Assembly: GCF_047663525.1 (NCBI RefSeq)
Contig: NC_092602.1
Span: forward strand, 5,959,501 to 6,023,500
From: Anas platyrhynchos
Lineage: Eukaryota; Chordata; Aves; Anseriformes; Anatidae
Length of the DNA: 64,000 nucleotides
Direction: 5' to 3'
Part shown: positions 1 through 11,900 of the stretch, piece after piece
Numbering within the stretch: the stretch's first letter is position 1
How the letters are laid out: each line of letters begins with the position of its first letter
Notes under the pieces: generated by a model
What the model was told of the DNA's origin: nothing
Seen by the model: only the letters and a program-made list of their open reading frames with translations
Databases searched by the model: none
Made by a program: the position numbers and the translations under genes

Positions 1-750
1 GGGGCCCCAGAGGTGAACACAGGGCCCCAGGTGGGGTCTCACGAGAAGAAGGGGAGCATCACTTCCCTCACCCTGCTGGCCACGCTGCTTTTGGTCCAGC
101 CCAGGATACGTTTGGCTTTCTGGACTGCAAGCACACACAGCCGGCTCATGTGGAGCTTCACGTCAACCGACGCCCCCAGGTCCTTCTCCTCTGGGCTGCT
201 CTCAATCCATTCTCTGTCCAACCTGGATTTGTGCTTGGAATTGTACCGGCCCATGTGTAGGAGTTTGCACTTGGCCTTGCTGAACCTTATAAAGTTGCAC
301 AGGCCCACCTCTCAGGCCTGCCCAGGTCCCTCTGGATGGGATCCCTCTCCTGCAGCACACTGACCGCACTGCACAGCCTTTTGTTATTGGCAAACTTGCA
401 GAATGTGCACTCGATCTCACTGTCCATGTCCCTAACATAGACGTTAGAACTGCACTCGTTGCAGATCTCCACCAGGACATTGAGCCATTGACCACAGCTC
501 TTTGCGTGCGACCATCCAGCCGATTCCTTTCCCACCAAGTGGTCCATCCATCAAATACATCTCTCCATCTTAGAGACAAGGATAGCATAGAGGACAGCAT
601 CAGATACATTGCACAAGGCCAGGCAGATGATGTCAGTTGTTCTGCCTCTATCCACCAAACCCCGTTGTAGAAGACCACCAAGTTTGTTAGGCACAATCTG
701 CCCTTACTGAAGCCGTGGTGGATGTCACCGATCTCCTGCTTAATGTGGAT
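1..750 (-). mobile_element. CR1 LINE fragment, reverse-transcriptase C-terminal part, decayed
   Basis: On the minus strand this stretch encodes pieces of the CR1 non-LTR retrotransposon ORF2 reverse transcriptase. About 308-39 gives a segment with the words YNSKHKSRLDREWIESSPEE and KDLG, which I recognise as the typical CR1 thumb and C-terminal region. About 547-287 gives the preceding palm region (IQRDL, WIDHLVGK-like, DMDSEIEC). The copy is dead. The reading frame is broken between these pieces, a stop falls at about 39, and part of the palm appears deleted near 450. The catalytic FADD-type motif reads FANN (about 379-396), so the acidic pair is gone. The 5' side fades at about 750. The 3' side runs off the left edge of the window, so the full length is unknown. 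CR1 is the dominant LINE of birds and is also found in other sauropsids, so this supports a bird or close relative. Confidence 0.93.
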
Positions 751-3700
751 AAAATCTTATCAGCATCAGCTGTATGGATGAAGCACCTGGACATTTGATT
801 TGTGAAAGCAAATCAGAAGAGGTTTTTATGTACATCTTGGAAGAGAAATTTAAGAGGGAAATGGCCTGATAACCTAACATGTTTCAGAAGGTCTCAAATG
901 CTGTGCAAAACGAACCCCAGAACATGCAGCATAAAACCCTAGGGAAGAACCATTAAAGATAATACAAAAGAGCGTAACTTGTAGAGGTGAAATGAGATGA
1001 TGAAATTTGTTCTTGAGGATGAGTCAGCGTACAGAGGAGCCCATTTCTAAGAAATATGACAGAGGTACAGTCACTGACTAAGACTGAATGACATTCGTGG
1101 AATAGCGTAATTGCTGCCCTGATGAGGATTATGGACTAGGTAGTGTCTTCTGTGTCTAGTTTTTGTAATTGCCTGGATTTGTTTCCTCTTTCAGCCTATG
1201 GCACATAATAGTATTTCACATTGGTGCGGCCCCTTTCAACGACTGTTTTTTAATAGCTTTAATTAATAGTTAAAATTCCTCTTTGAGATCAACAAGTGGT
1301 CTGCTTCTTACCCACGAGCTGGGAAAGGGAGATAAGTATGAAACGCAGCTCTCTGTAGGTGGGCGTTTACGAGGTCTGCGCATTACTTCGAATGACTGCT
1401 GCCAGAAGAAGAATGGGAAAATATCTGATCCGTGTGAGGAAGGAGCCCAGCCTGAACTGTATGTATGAAGTATCCAGCGAGACTTGCCAGCAGATGAGGA
1501 ATTATCCAGTGAATGTTTGCAAGTTATTCTTATGAAAACTGTGTTGGACAATTTGAAATCCGATGTGTGAAGAAAGTCAAATGAATTGGGACCCTGTGCT
1601 GAGCTGTAGGAAATCTTTGTTCAGGTATGGTTGGCAGGCAAGACTTTTCCATGACTTTTTACCAAATAGCACCCCCTCAGCATTGTTTGGTGCTCGTTTT
1701 ACATCCTGCAGGTAAAATCCGGAGTAGTGTAGTGAGGACTACTGTGATTTGCTAGAGAAGTCGAGAATGTCAGAATCTGAGTCAGTGTTTGAAAAGAAGC
1801 AAAGGCTCTTTTGTCTGCTCTGACACCTGATACAGAGAGATTTCTGCAGCAAAGATTTCCACTTGCAGTGCATAAAAGCGCTGTAGGCCCTGTTTCCTAC
1901 TTGAGCTATCTGGGGAGTAAATCTCTCAGATTGTTCCAAACGGCACTGATACGTAACGTCAGGAGGAATGTGCAGAGAATGGATATAATGTGAAAAATCT
2001 ACAAGGCTGAAAATAAAAACTAAACACCCCTCTGATCTGCACGCATAATCCCATGGTGCAGCTGACCCAGAATTGTAATGCAAATATTGTAGTTCAATCA
2101 GGCTATTTTAAGACAGGCTAGGAATGAGGCTTCTACTTTCCCCAGAAGGAATGTACATCATTGCCTCTTCTTTAATTTCCTTTTGATTAAAAAAATATTA
2201 GACTGTCTGAAGCGTATGTGCTATCTTTTCTGTGAGTTGAGGAAAAGAGAAAAATCAAAAGGAATGAGAAATACAGGTGAACTTGTCAATTCAGGTTCAG
2301 TGGGAAAAGCTTAGAACTTTTTGTAAGATGCTTTTTATATGATTTAGTGTGGCTGATTAAAAAATTCAATTTCTTTCCTTCTGTCTTTCTAAAATTCCCA
2401 AATCCACAACTGAGATTTTGGATAAGGTACTGAGGGGAGGGAACAAGGGGATGTGAGTTAAATTTCTTCCCTTGGAAATTGTTCAAGGTTTATTTACAAT
2501 TGTCCTAAGTTCAGTGGTTGGTGAGATGCATGTTTTTGATGCCTGAAGTATGCTGGAGCCAAGCTTTATTGTTGCCTCATTTATTGCAGCCAACAAAAAT
2601 AACTGGTGGCAAAACCTTTGTTTTTGAACTTTGATTGTTTTCTGAGGTTTGCAAAATATTTGCAAAATGAAAGGTCTTACAAAATTTCCAAATGGTTTGC
2701 TGTGTTTTTATTATTTAACTGACTGTGGTGGCAATTTTCCGTATATTCTTTGTTTTTGAGCCAAATGGGTTAGCTTATTGTGGTTGACATGTGACTTTTG
2801 ACCAGCTGTCTGAGCCTTTGAATGGCTGAACCTATCCAGTCCCAGGAGATTCAGCGGAAACTGTTTTTACTCCTTTTCACATTCTTTACGAAGTGTTTGG
2901 GAAATGTCAGGTGCAGAAAGCATCCTTCAAATGACTGTCCAGTCTTTTAAGGGTATTATGGGGATAGTCGCTTTCCTGACACTTTCAGGAAGATACCAGA
3001 GAAGAGAATAATATTTCAACAAAAAATCATAAGCTGATGGCTTTCTTGTTAAGAAGACAGTATCAAAGAAGGTTGAAGAAAAAAGAAGCACTGATGCAGA
3101 GAGAGAGCTACAGGCTTTATAAGACATATCCTTAAGCAACCAAATGTTGAACTAGTTGAAGCTGTTGAGTTTCTATTTTTATATCTAGTTCTCCTGTCCC
3201 ACAGCTAGTTTGCATTGTGTAGCTGTAGAATGACAATGAGAATGAATATAGAGCTGATGTAATACTTTTACATGAAGATTTGGATATGGGAAGTAGTAGA
3301 AAATCAGACCCTGCATTGTATGTATATACGCAGGAACACAGGTAAAATGATACATAAACCTTTTTAATCCCTGACTTGAGAGAGCCGTATTTTCCATTGA
3401 TGTGGTTTTCTTCTCTTCTGTATGCAATATTATGTAACAGTTTCTATTACTTTGTTTGTGGCTCTGTCACTCCCACACTTCTCTCCTAAAGCCCAGGATG
3501 GTTGCCTTGCACATGAAACTTTAGAACATGGAACTTTGAACTTGCCATGGATTTTCATAGATCTCCCCTCCCACATATGGTCATTCCATTTGATACAAGC
3601 TATGGAAGTTTTCAAGGAATCTAAAGCTTTGCAATATTAATTGGTGGATGGAGGAAGTTATTTAGGTGATTTGGTCTTTGTTGAGTCATTGAAAGGAAGG

Positions 3701-3867
3701 CAGTAAAATCTCAGTTTAATGAAGTTTAGATATACCTAGGTACTGCAATGTGGGGTGCCATAAAACTGTTTGGCTAAAGCATTTCTGTGCGTTTAAGTGA
3801 CAACATCCCAAGTGAGATGGTGTTGGTGTTTCCAAACACATGACCATAAAACTGTGCCTGCATTCTT

Positions 3868-3868
<1 letters not shown>
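751..3868. other. Intergenic DNA, no gene recognised
   Basis: AT-leaning sequence with stop codons in all frames. The short open frames here, at most about 115 codons, have no recognisable domain, no consistent coding composition and no splice structure I can support. No further CR1, tRNA or simple-sequence array is visible. Confidence 0.6.

Positions 3869-3896
<28 letters not shown>
3869..3896. repeat. Poly(T) tract, 28 T
   Basis: Uninterrupted run of 28 thymines. No recognisable retrotransposon body lies on either side, so it is treated as a simple repeat rather than the reversed tail of a retrocopy. Confidence 0.95.
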
Positions 3897-3900
<4 letters not shown>

Positions 3901-6233
3901 CACTGCCTTTGTTTAGTCTATCATTTTTTTAAAAATTTTAGCTTCTTTTTAGCTTCTTCCCTTTTGCAATACATTAGTTACTATAGTAACTATGCTGTGA
4001 ATGGTATGGAAAGAGGCTAGTGCACCATGGCAGTGAAGTATAAAACCACTTTATATAATAGTTTGAAATTTATATCATGGTTTTGAAAATACAGCAGTTT
4101 TTGTGGTGGTTTCCATGACCACGTATGTGGTATAAGTATATATAGCGCAGATCTTAGGTCATCACTGGTAATTATCCTGTTCTGCCAGCATCTGAAGGAT
4201 GGTAACAGGCTCTTCTGAAACTCTACTCCCCAGACAAAGCGTTCATAAAAGGTACCTCCAAGTGCTTCACCACCACCCATTTCCACCTTCTGAATATGCC
4301 CAGTTGTTACGGAAAAGCAGTGTGTACCTGTGGGCACGACACCATATGACAGTGAACTTAACTTCTGCTTACCAAACGGGGCTGGTGAAGGGCTGTGTGT
4401 GGAGCAGCCTCCATCCACAGTTTATTGAAATGCTTCGTTATTACTCTATTGCATCCCACCAGTAGAAAAGCCATAGTGTTTGTGCTGTGCTCATGTTATC
4501 TCCTCAGATACCCTGCTCCAAGTCAGTATTTTCACGGCTGGATGCCAAACAAAGCAGAAAGCAAAGTATTACTGAAGCCACTTGTGACCTGTAGCTTCAG
4601 CATAGAAGAGACACCGAAGCACGGGGTAGTGGTTGATGATGTATTGCATACCTGACTGATAACTTTTGCTTCTTCTGGTCATTAAGAGATGTGGTGGGGT
4701 TTTGTTTTGTGTCTTCTATTTTTTTTCTTTTTCCTGAGAGCAAATTTAAGCACAGCCTGGTATGAGTTCGTACTCTAGGAATCGTGTTGTACCTAAATTG
4801 TCCCTGGAGTTTTGAATGAAAGCACTGCCATTCATTACTTCCCGTCCCAAGCACAGTGCTGCCAGCTCTCAGCTTTTATTGAGTCTCAGGATAGTTGTTG
4901 TGTTTTCGAAAAGTTCCAGCACCTGAAGTAATGCAAATATGTGAAATAGACTTCATTACATGAAAGGTGTAATCTAAGTTTTTTCAGCTGAGGCAAAACT
5001 TGAACTAGAAACTCAGCGCACCATTAAGTCTGGAAAAAATAACTTAAACATGTATTCTTTTTATATAGCCTCTAATTTAAGCAGGTGTATTTCCAAGTTC
5101 TGGCTCGTGAATTTTGGATTCTTGGACTTCACAATTATTTGTCTATTTTTTGCTGTCATACTCAATTCTAGAGTTTGAATGTATCCTTTACTGACAAAAT
5201 GCTCGTAAAAGAACAAAGCGTAAATTAGAAACCCATTCAAAAAAATGTTTTGAGATCCTTGGGTGGAAGCTGTGAAAAACCACCCATAGTCTTAAATATG
5301 CATCAACATAAAACAAATGAAAAATTCAGTTCTTAAAACCTTATTGACATGCTCTGGATGTCCCCTGACGTCTCTCTTTGACTCTCAATGAGCTGGCCAA
5401 TTCCTTACTGAAACTCCAAGAGCCACTTCATGGCTGCCTGGTTTTCTCAGGTGGGTAGGCCTAAGGAGTACAGACCATCCGCACATCGTCTTTGGTTACT
5501 GAGACACCTTCCCTTTTTGTCACTATTAGGGTTCACTTCTTAGGGTACAGTGAGTGAAGGGCGACAGTTAGAAGAGAAAAATACCACAGTGTAGAGATTA
5601 AAAGGAAAAACTATGCCTGTGTTTGCCTGCATGCCTACATAGGTGTGCGTGTGTGCACAGTTGCTGGCATACTGCTTCTGCAAGGCGTGTTGAGCACCGG
5701 TGTATAAGTACCCGTGAGCAGGTTGTTTCACAGCTACCTGCTTTCTGCAGGTTTTCTTGGCTCTTCCCTTTCCAATGCCCAGCGCTGACCCCTGCCATAG
5801 CGTTTGGCTGACGCTCCCCTCTCCTCTGCTCTTCTCCGCTCACCCACACTGGCTGTGTACCGCATTTCAGAAAATAATGCAGCAGATGCAAGCTTGGATT
5901 TTCCCCTTGCAAAGCAAGTCGGTGGAAGTATTCCTCGCTGTGCAGAAGTCAGATGTTTATTTCGGTCACACGAACTGTTGGATTCCTGGAACTTGGAGCC
6001 TGGAGAAGGGGGAAGGAGCAGGAGAGAAGCTGAAATGTTGCTGCACAAACCTCTGGCTGTGGAGCACAGCAACCTCCCCAAAGCTCTGTCATATTTCAGC
6101 CAAGTTATAGGAGGACTTGGAAGCTTTCTTCAAGCAGGCCTAGGAGGAACTTGCATTGTTCACATTACTGCTGGTATTCTCTGTTTTCTGGACAACAGCC
6201 AACAGGAAATTCCTGGGACAAATCTTTCCACTG
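3897..6233. other. Intergenic DNA, no gene recognised
   Basis: No exon, RNA gene or interspersed repeat can be supported. An open frame at 5804-6274 (plus) begins at TTG, not ATG, and runs into a poly(T) tract. It matches no family I know and is treated as chance. Confidence 0.6.
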
Positions 6234-6235
6234 TT

Positions 6236-6266
<31 letters not shown>

Positions 6267-6282
6267 ATTATTAAAAAAAAAA
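6234..6282. repeat. Compound simple repeat T25 - (ATT)4 - A10
   Basis: Twenty-five T are followed by AC, then four ATT units, then a run of ten A. The T and A runs can pair with each other as a weak hairpin. This is low-complexity DNA with no coding content. Confidence 0.9.
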
Positions 6283-8950
6283 GGAAAGAGAGTGAATAAA
6301 GAAGCCAATATTAACCCCAAATCACAGATACATAAAGTTCGGGACATCTTTTGTGATTTTATTTTTAAATCTGAAGGATTTATGACCTCACACTCCTCAT
6401 TTCTGTGACATCAGATGGCGTTGCCACAAGAACCATTTTATTGTCTAACAGGAAAGAATTCTGAAGAGTTCTGTAGCAGCACAGGACACAGAATGCAAAG
6501 TATAAAGAAATTATTTTTTATCTAAATTATAAATCTGTTCTACTCGGCCCATGATAGCTCTGTCCTGCAAGACTAGAATAAATCTGGCAAAACCAACAAC
6601 TGTTGCACCTGTTAATCCAGGACTGAATTTGTCCCTACATGCAAAATCTTGGGGATTTCCTTTCTTGCCTACCCCCTCCAAATGACAGATAGCTTCCAAA
6701 TGCTTTACCATATGAGAATAAACAACAGTCTGCTTGTATGAGCTGTACCGGAGCAAAAGAGAGATAAGTAATAGGAAGTTTGTATTGCTGTGATTTAGGT
6801 TATTTTAAATTGATGATGTACAATATTGAGTGCAATTCATGCAGACTGAACTATCAAGGAATCATATTTTGCTTCCATAATCAAAATCAAAGGCCGTGAG
6901 CAATTTGGTAGTTCATGTCATTAAATACAGAGCTCTCTAGATCATACCGGGATAGGAGCTGTTCTGCAACAAGGGAATTCCCACCAATGCCCCTGTGGGT
7001 AAAAAAGGAACAAAAGGTGATTGAGTACGTTTAAATGTAGAATGTTTAAACCCTGTCTAAAACAACATGGGATAAACCTGCTAAAAACTAACTGTTAACA
7101 TATCTCGTGGTTTTATATCCGTGAAAATAGCAAGTGTGTATGACGTGTGTATAACCATACAGATAAAATGTACTGATAGGTCTTGCAGTCAAATCTGTAT
7201 GCAGATCTACGTACAGAATTAATCAGAGTAGCAGGGGGACAGCCTAGCTTTCCTTACGAAAAAATATGAACGTGGGTCCCCAAAGAAAGTTGTTAGAGGA
7301 AATTTTAAAAATTCCTTTCACATATGTATCCTGCTCTAGTTAAGATTCTGCAGCTGCTGAATTTAGTGCCCCAGAACTGTTGCAATATTCCGAAAGACAA
7401 GTGATCTCATTGCCATATATTTGCTGGAGTAAAAGTAATATCCACAAGGGGATAGGTAGGTTAAACGCCATATGGTTAACCCCAACATTTCTGTTTTAAA
7501 TGATTCCCTGCGTTTGGGTGTATATCAGTGTTTTGAAATGTTTTGCTGATCTTTTCTTTTATAACGAGGTAACCTGGGGAGGGAGAGAATGATAGTACCT
7601 TTAATTACTACTGATTTATATCTGTTCCCTGTCCAATCCACCTCTAAAATGTATTCCCATAGACCTAAGCAGCTTAGAAGTGGATCTGAGGGAATATCAA
7701 GGATGCAGAAACCCAGCATGGGAAGGAGAAGCAAAGTGCTGCCTTAAACATTGACACATTGCCAGATGTAGTGCTTTTTAACATTGGTGTGGGCTTGTTC
7801 ACACTTGTCAAATCACACTGTGCTTGCTAATGTTGCATTTTCATCAAATATATTAGCTCCCTCTCTGTTCCCACTCTTCAGCAACCCTTTTCATTTATCC
7901 TTTCTTCCCTTCATTCCACTGCTCTTTGTTTTTCCTTTTTTCCCTTATCCTAGGGCTCCTTTCTTTCCGCCTGACTCCCCCTCACCTGAAAAATCAGTCT
8001 GACCCAATCTACATTTTTTTTAGAACACGTAGGTTAAGCAGATGCCTGCCTGGAGGAATTTACAGTCTCATCCTGTGTACAACATGCAAGGAATAAATAG
8101 GCTGATATTCAAGAGTGGGAGTAGTAATTGTCAGTCAGCAATTGAAGGATACATGAAAGAAACATGTTTGGGATTTTCTTAGGGAAAAAAAAAGTGTAGC
8201 ACTGGATCGCTGACCTGAAGAAAAGGGATGCTTTTCCTGGTGTGCCAAAGGGGGTAATGAAGTAAATGAAGAAAATGAGGTAATGTAAATGTAAAAGTAA
8301 ATGAAGTAGTGGAGTTCAGACCCGGGGAGCATTTTGTATGGAAAACCTGGATGCACGAGAAATAACAGATTACAGTGGGTGGGAGTTTCTTATAGGTGAA
8401 AAAAAAGACTCTTAAATTTGTGAAAAAAATAGGTGGGGTTTATGAAGGGATTGAAAAAAAAATATGCTCAGAGCAGCAGAACATCCCCTCTTCCCCTTTG
8501 TTTTTAATCTATGCAATAGAAGAAAGTATTCTAATTCCTTTGCCCCCTTGGCACTTCCCCATTTCCCTGTGTGATGTGGAAGGATAAAAAGAGAGAGCGT
8601 TGAGCTCAGGGTGTCTGATTTGGTTGGACAGGAGAAATACAGAAAAGATCTTTGCCGAAGGCAGATCTGTAGGCGGCAAGCAAGGGTGAGTGGAAAGGAA
8701 TTGTCCTGAAAGGCTCTTATCCAGGATCTCATCTCATTTCACCCGAGTGGGGGATGTCTGACAAATGCAGCCAGTTAAGCAAGGCCAGTGTTAAACCAGA
8801 CTGCTGCCCTTCAGTGGTTTGAGAGCTGCTGCTAGAGGGAGAATGCTAAGCAGTACAAAATCCTGAAGGATCACTAAGATAGCCTGAGCTATGTAGGTTA
8901 TGCTGTTTAGCTGGTATTGGGTGCTCTTAGGGGCAGATATCATGTTATAA
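6283..8950. other. Intergenic DNA, no gene recognised
   Basis: AT-leaning DNA with no supported exon. A small purine-rich patch at about 8255-8310 repeats words such as TAAATGAAG imperfectly. Nothing else stands out. Confidence 0.55.
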
Positions 8951-8994
8951 TCTTTTTTTTTCTTTTTTTTTCTTTTTTTTTTTTTTTTCTCTAG
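8951..8994 (+). repeat. Interrupted poly(T)/C tract ending in CTCTAG
   Basis: Blocks of eight to nine T separated by single C, then a longer T run, ending CTCTAG followed by GTTGG. It is a simple polypyrimidine repeat. It also resembles a splice acceptor (long pyrimidine tract plus AG), but no exon with coding or transcript support follows, so no gene is called. Confidence 0.85.
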
Positions 8995-11900
8995 GTTGGA
9001 ATTCTTTGTGTTCTTATGGTGAAAAATGGTAATGGGTTTAAATCTTCTCTTCAGATTGACAACCTTTTACAAACCTCAAAGAAGATTTTTGCCAAGGAAG
9101 GAGCTTCTGCTCTCCTGGTAATATCTGTACTGTGATATGTGTAAATTTGTACAAAAACCAAAACAAAACAAAAAAGCACAACCAACAAATGAGTTCTAGA
9201 AACACAGCCAGTGGGGACTCAGTTCCTAAGTTCTGCCAGCTCCTTCATGGATTCAGCATCTTTGCTGAGTGGGTCACAAAATGGGCTTTGGGCTTTGGTA
9301 CCTTTCTCAAAATCTGTATATTCAGCTCTTCATCTTGCAGTACGGCTGTTATTCCTCATATTCAGGGACTAAAGGTATGGACTTGGGTAGGATTCTAGCA
9401 GGCCTGCTGCACTGGAAGCCCAGGGAAAGTTCTGATCAGGTCAGTTACGCTGTGGAAGCAGAGACAGCTTCTTGACCCACCAATATTATGGAAGAAGAAC
9501 TACAGTTCTCCTTCACCTCCATCTCTCATTATCCTTACAATGGATAATCACTGCTTTTGTGGCAGCTTAGTGTGTCATATCCACACTCAATGTAATACAG
9601 ATTACTAAAGGTGATATTTATCAACCACAGCCTAGGCTGTAATAATTTTGAGTCCTTATGTCCTATGCACAGCATGGGAACATAACCAAATACTTTTCAA
9701 AACAATAATGTTTCTTCCCGTTGTTGAGACAAGGGATACGGTGTGTTCAGGAAAATGATACGATTTGTTCAGACATAGGCTTACCATAAGCCCTCCATCT
9801 TTCCACTGAATGTAATCTGAGGCTTTCCTGTGTTTGGGGAAAGATTTGCTGGGGACTTAAGTAAATTAAGGATGGCTACATGTTGGAAGATACAGAGCTT
9901 CCAGTACTCACTGTAGTGGTTGTAGGTATTGTAATGAACCCTTATCAGAATCCCACTTGCCTGAGACCCTGCATCAATGATTATTTTTCATCTGAAAGAG
10001 GCTTTGCCTGAATTAGTGTTTTGATATGGAACAATAGTGCAGTTTGGAAGCAAGTCCCCATATCGTGTCTACTTGCCGTGCATCGGAGTGGTTTTGGAAT
10101 GCATTAACCAGGTTCTGTAGGAGTCACCACACAAAAGCTCCGCTCCAGGAACAGCACAACCCCAGCAGGGATACAAAGATCCAAAAGAAAGATTATTCTT
10201 ACAGATATTCCTGAACCAAATATGTGACAGGAGTACTTGGTCCATAGAACTATGCTAAATGTAGTCCAAAGCTAAACTCCGGAATTGCATTTAGTGTGTG
10301 CTTTGATCTACTGATGTGCTCCTATTGTACAAAATTACTTGCAGGATGTTGGCAGAAGTGGCTGGGGTTTAAATCCCAGGATTAAATATAAAGATGAGAA
10401 ACAGGAGAAACGAGAAGCACACCCATGGCAGTATCTCATCATGTAGTTCATCCCAATAGTTCACACCGTGAGCAGCCCTCTACTTGTCCCCCAGCTTCAC
10501 ATTTGCGTTAGCAGATACAAAGTTCTGGTCTTCTTTGCCTACCAAATCCTCGCAGTGAAGACAACCCCTCTTTCCTGCACAGAGGAATATGACTGTCAAC
10601 AGAAGATTTGTGAAAGTTCACTTACCAGAGAAGGACTAAAGCTAAACCTTGCTATCAAGAAGTGAGAACAGTAAATTGTGTGGTATGGGAAGTCATTAGT
10701 ATGTGCTGCATGCCTATGCATTGCGCTGCAGATTGATCTCCCTGCTGTTCAAAGGACAAGGATACCTGAGACAACCCCAGGGAACTTTAATTTTAAATTC
10801 CCTCCCTTCCCCACAAAAGTCTTGTCTTCTGAAGAAGGAAACTGGAGGTAAATGTTCAGGCTTTTCATCTGTGGGGTGGGGCAGTGATTCTCAGCCCGTG
10901 GCTGCATGCCATCATTTTTGCCACTATTCTAAAACGGGAAAGGTTTGAAAACTTTCATCTTAGAATTAGAAAACAGCTGGGGTGATTCAAGCACTCCATG
11001 CCCCGTGGCTGTCTGCAATTTCCTCTTTCTTCATGATGAGCACAAGCGTAATTGTTTGGTTCTGTTAAGGAGAGAAGGTTATACTTGTTTCTTCCTGATC
11101 ATTAATATGCATCCCTTGGATTCTGTATTGGGTTTTTCGTCAAAGAGAAGAGAACCACCATGAATGTGGGTGCAAGAATAAGAGATTAAGGTCTGGTACA
11201 GCCCTGAGACATGGAGGGAGATGGGACACAATGGATTCATGGGCTGAAGCAGTACTGAAGACAGGAATCCTGTTAGGGGACAGGGGGTTCTGCCATATGC
11301 AGTAGTTCATATGGGGTGAGGAAACAAAGGAATTCTTACAGAAAAGCAGCACTGACATTGTTTTCAAGTCGAGCTTTTTGTTCCCGTTAGTTCCATGAAA
11401 TTTCATGGTGTACCCATCTAAATTATTACCTCCTAATGCTATTGTTGCTCGGCTTGTTTTTGTGAGAATGTTATAAATCTTAATTTTTATGGTGCTTTGC
11501 TTGATAATGCATGGATGTTTGGACACATGATTTCCAATGCTAGTTGGTGTAGTTAGTATTATGTTATATGTAATTAAAATACATTAATATTGACCGAGGT
11601 TATGTGTTTCTACATTGTCAGCTGAGAGCTTGAATTCAATATGCATAGAAATAAAAAGAAGTTTTATGCACCCTGTGTGCATGTAGGAATGAATTTTGGA
11701 AAGTGCTGAACATTTTAGCTTAAAACTGTTGCAGGAAAGACTTAGAGCACTGAAGTTTCACTCCTTCATACTATTTTATATCTCAAATTTTTAAGGGAGA
11801 AGAACTCCATCTGACTTATATGTTTCTTTTATATGACTATGGAACGTTCAAAGTGCACAAAAGTTATAAATCAGATCCCAGAAGCAAAGATATTGTCCTG

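Noticed and set aside
5804..6274. 156-codon open frame on the plus strand
   Set aside because: It starts at TTG, ends in a poly(T)-encoded phenylalanine run and resembles no family. This length occurs by chance in 64 kb.
10366..10382. GGGGTTTAAATCCCAGG as a tRNA B box
   Set aside because: It is a near-palindrome with no A box at a proper distance and no cloverleaf.
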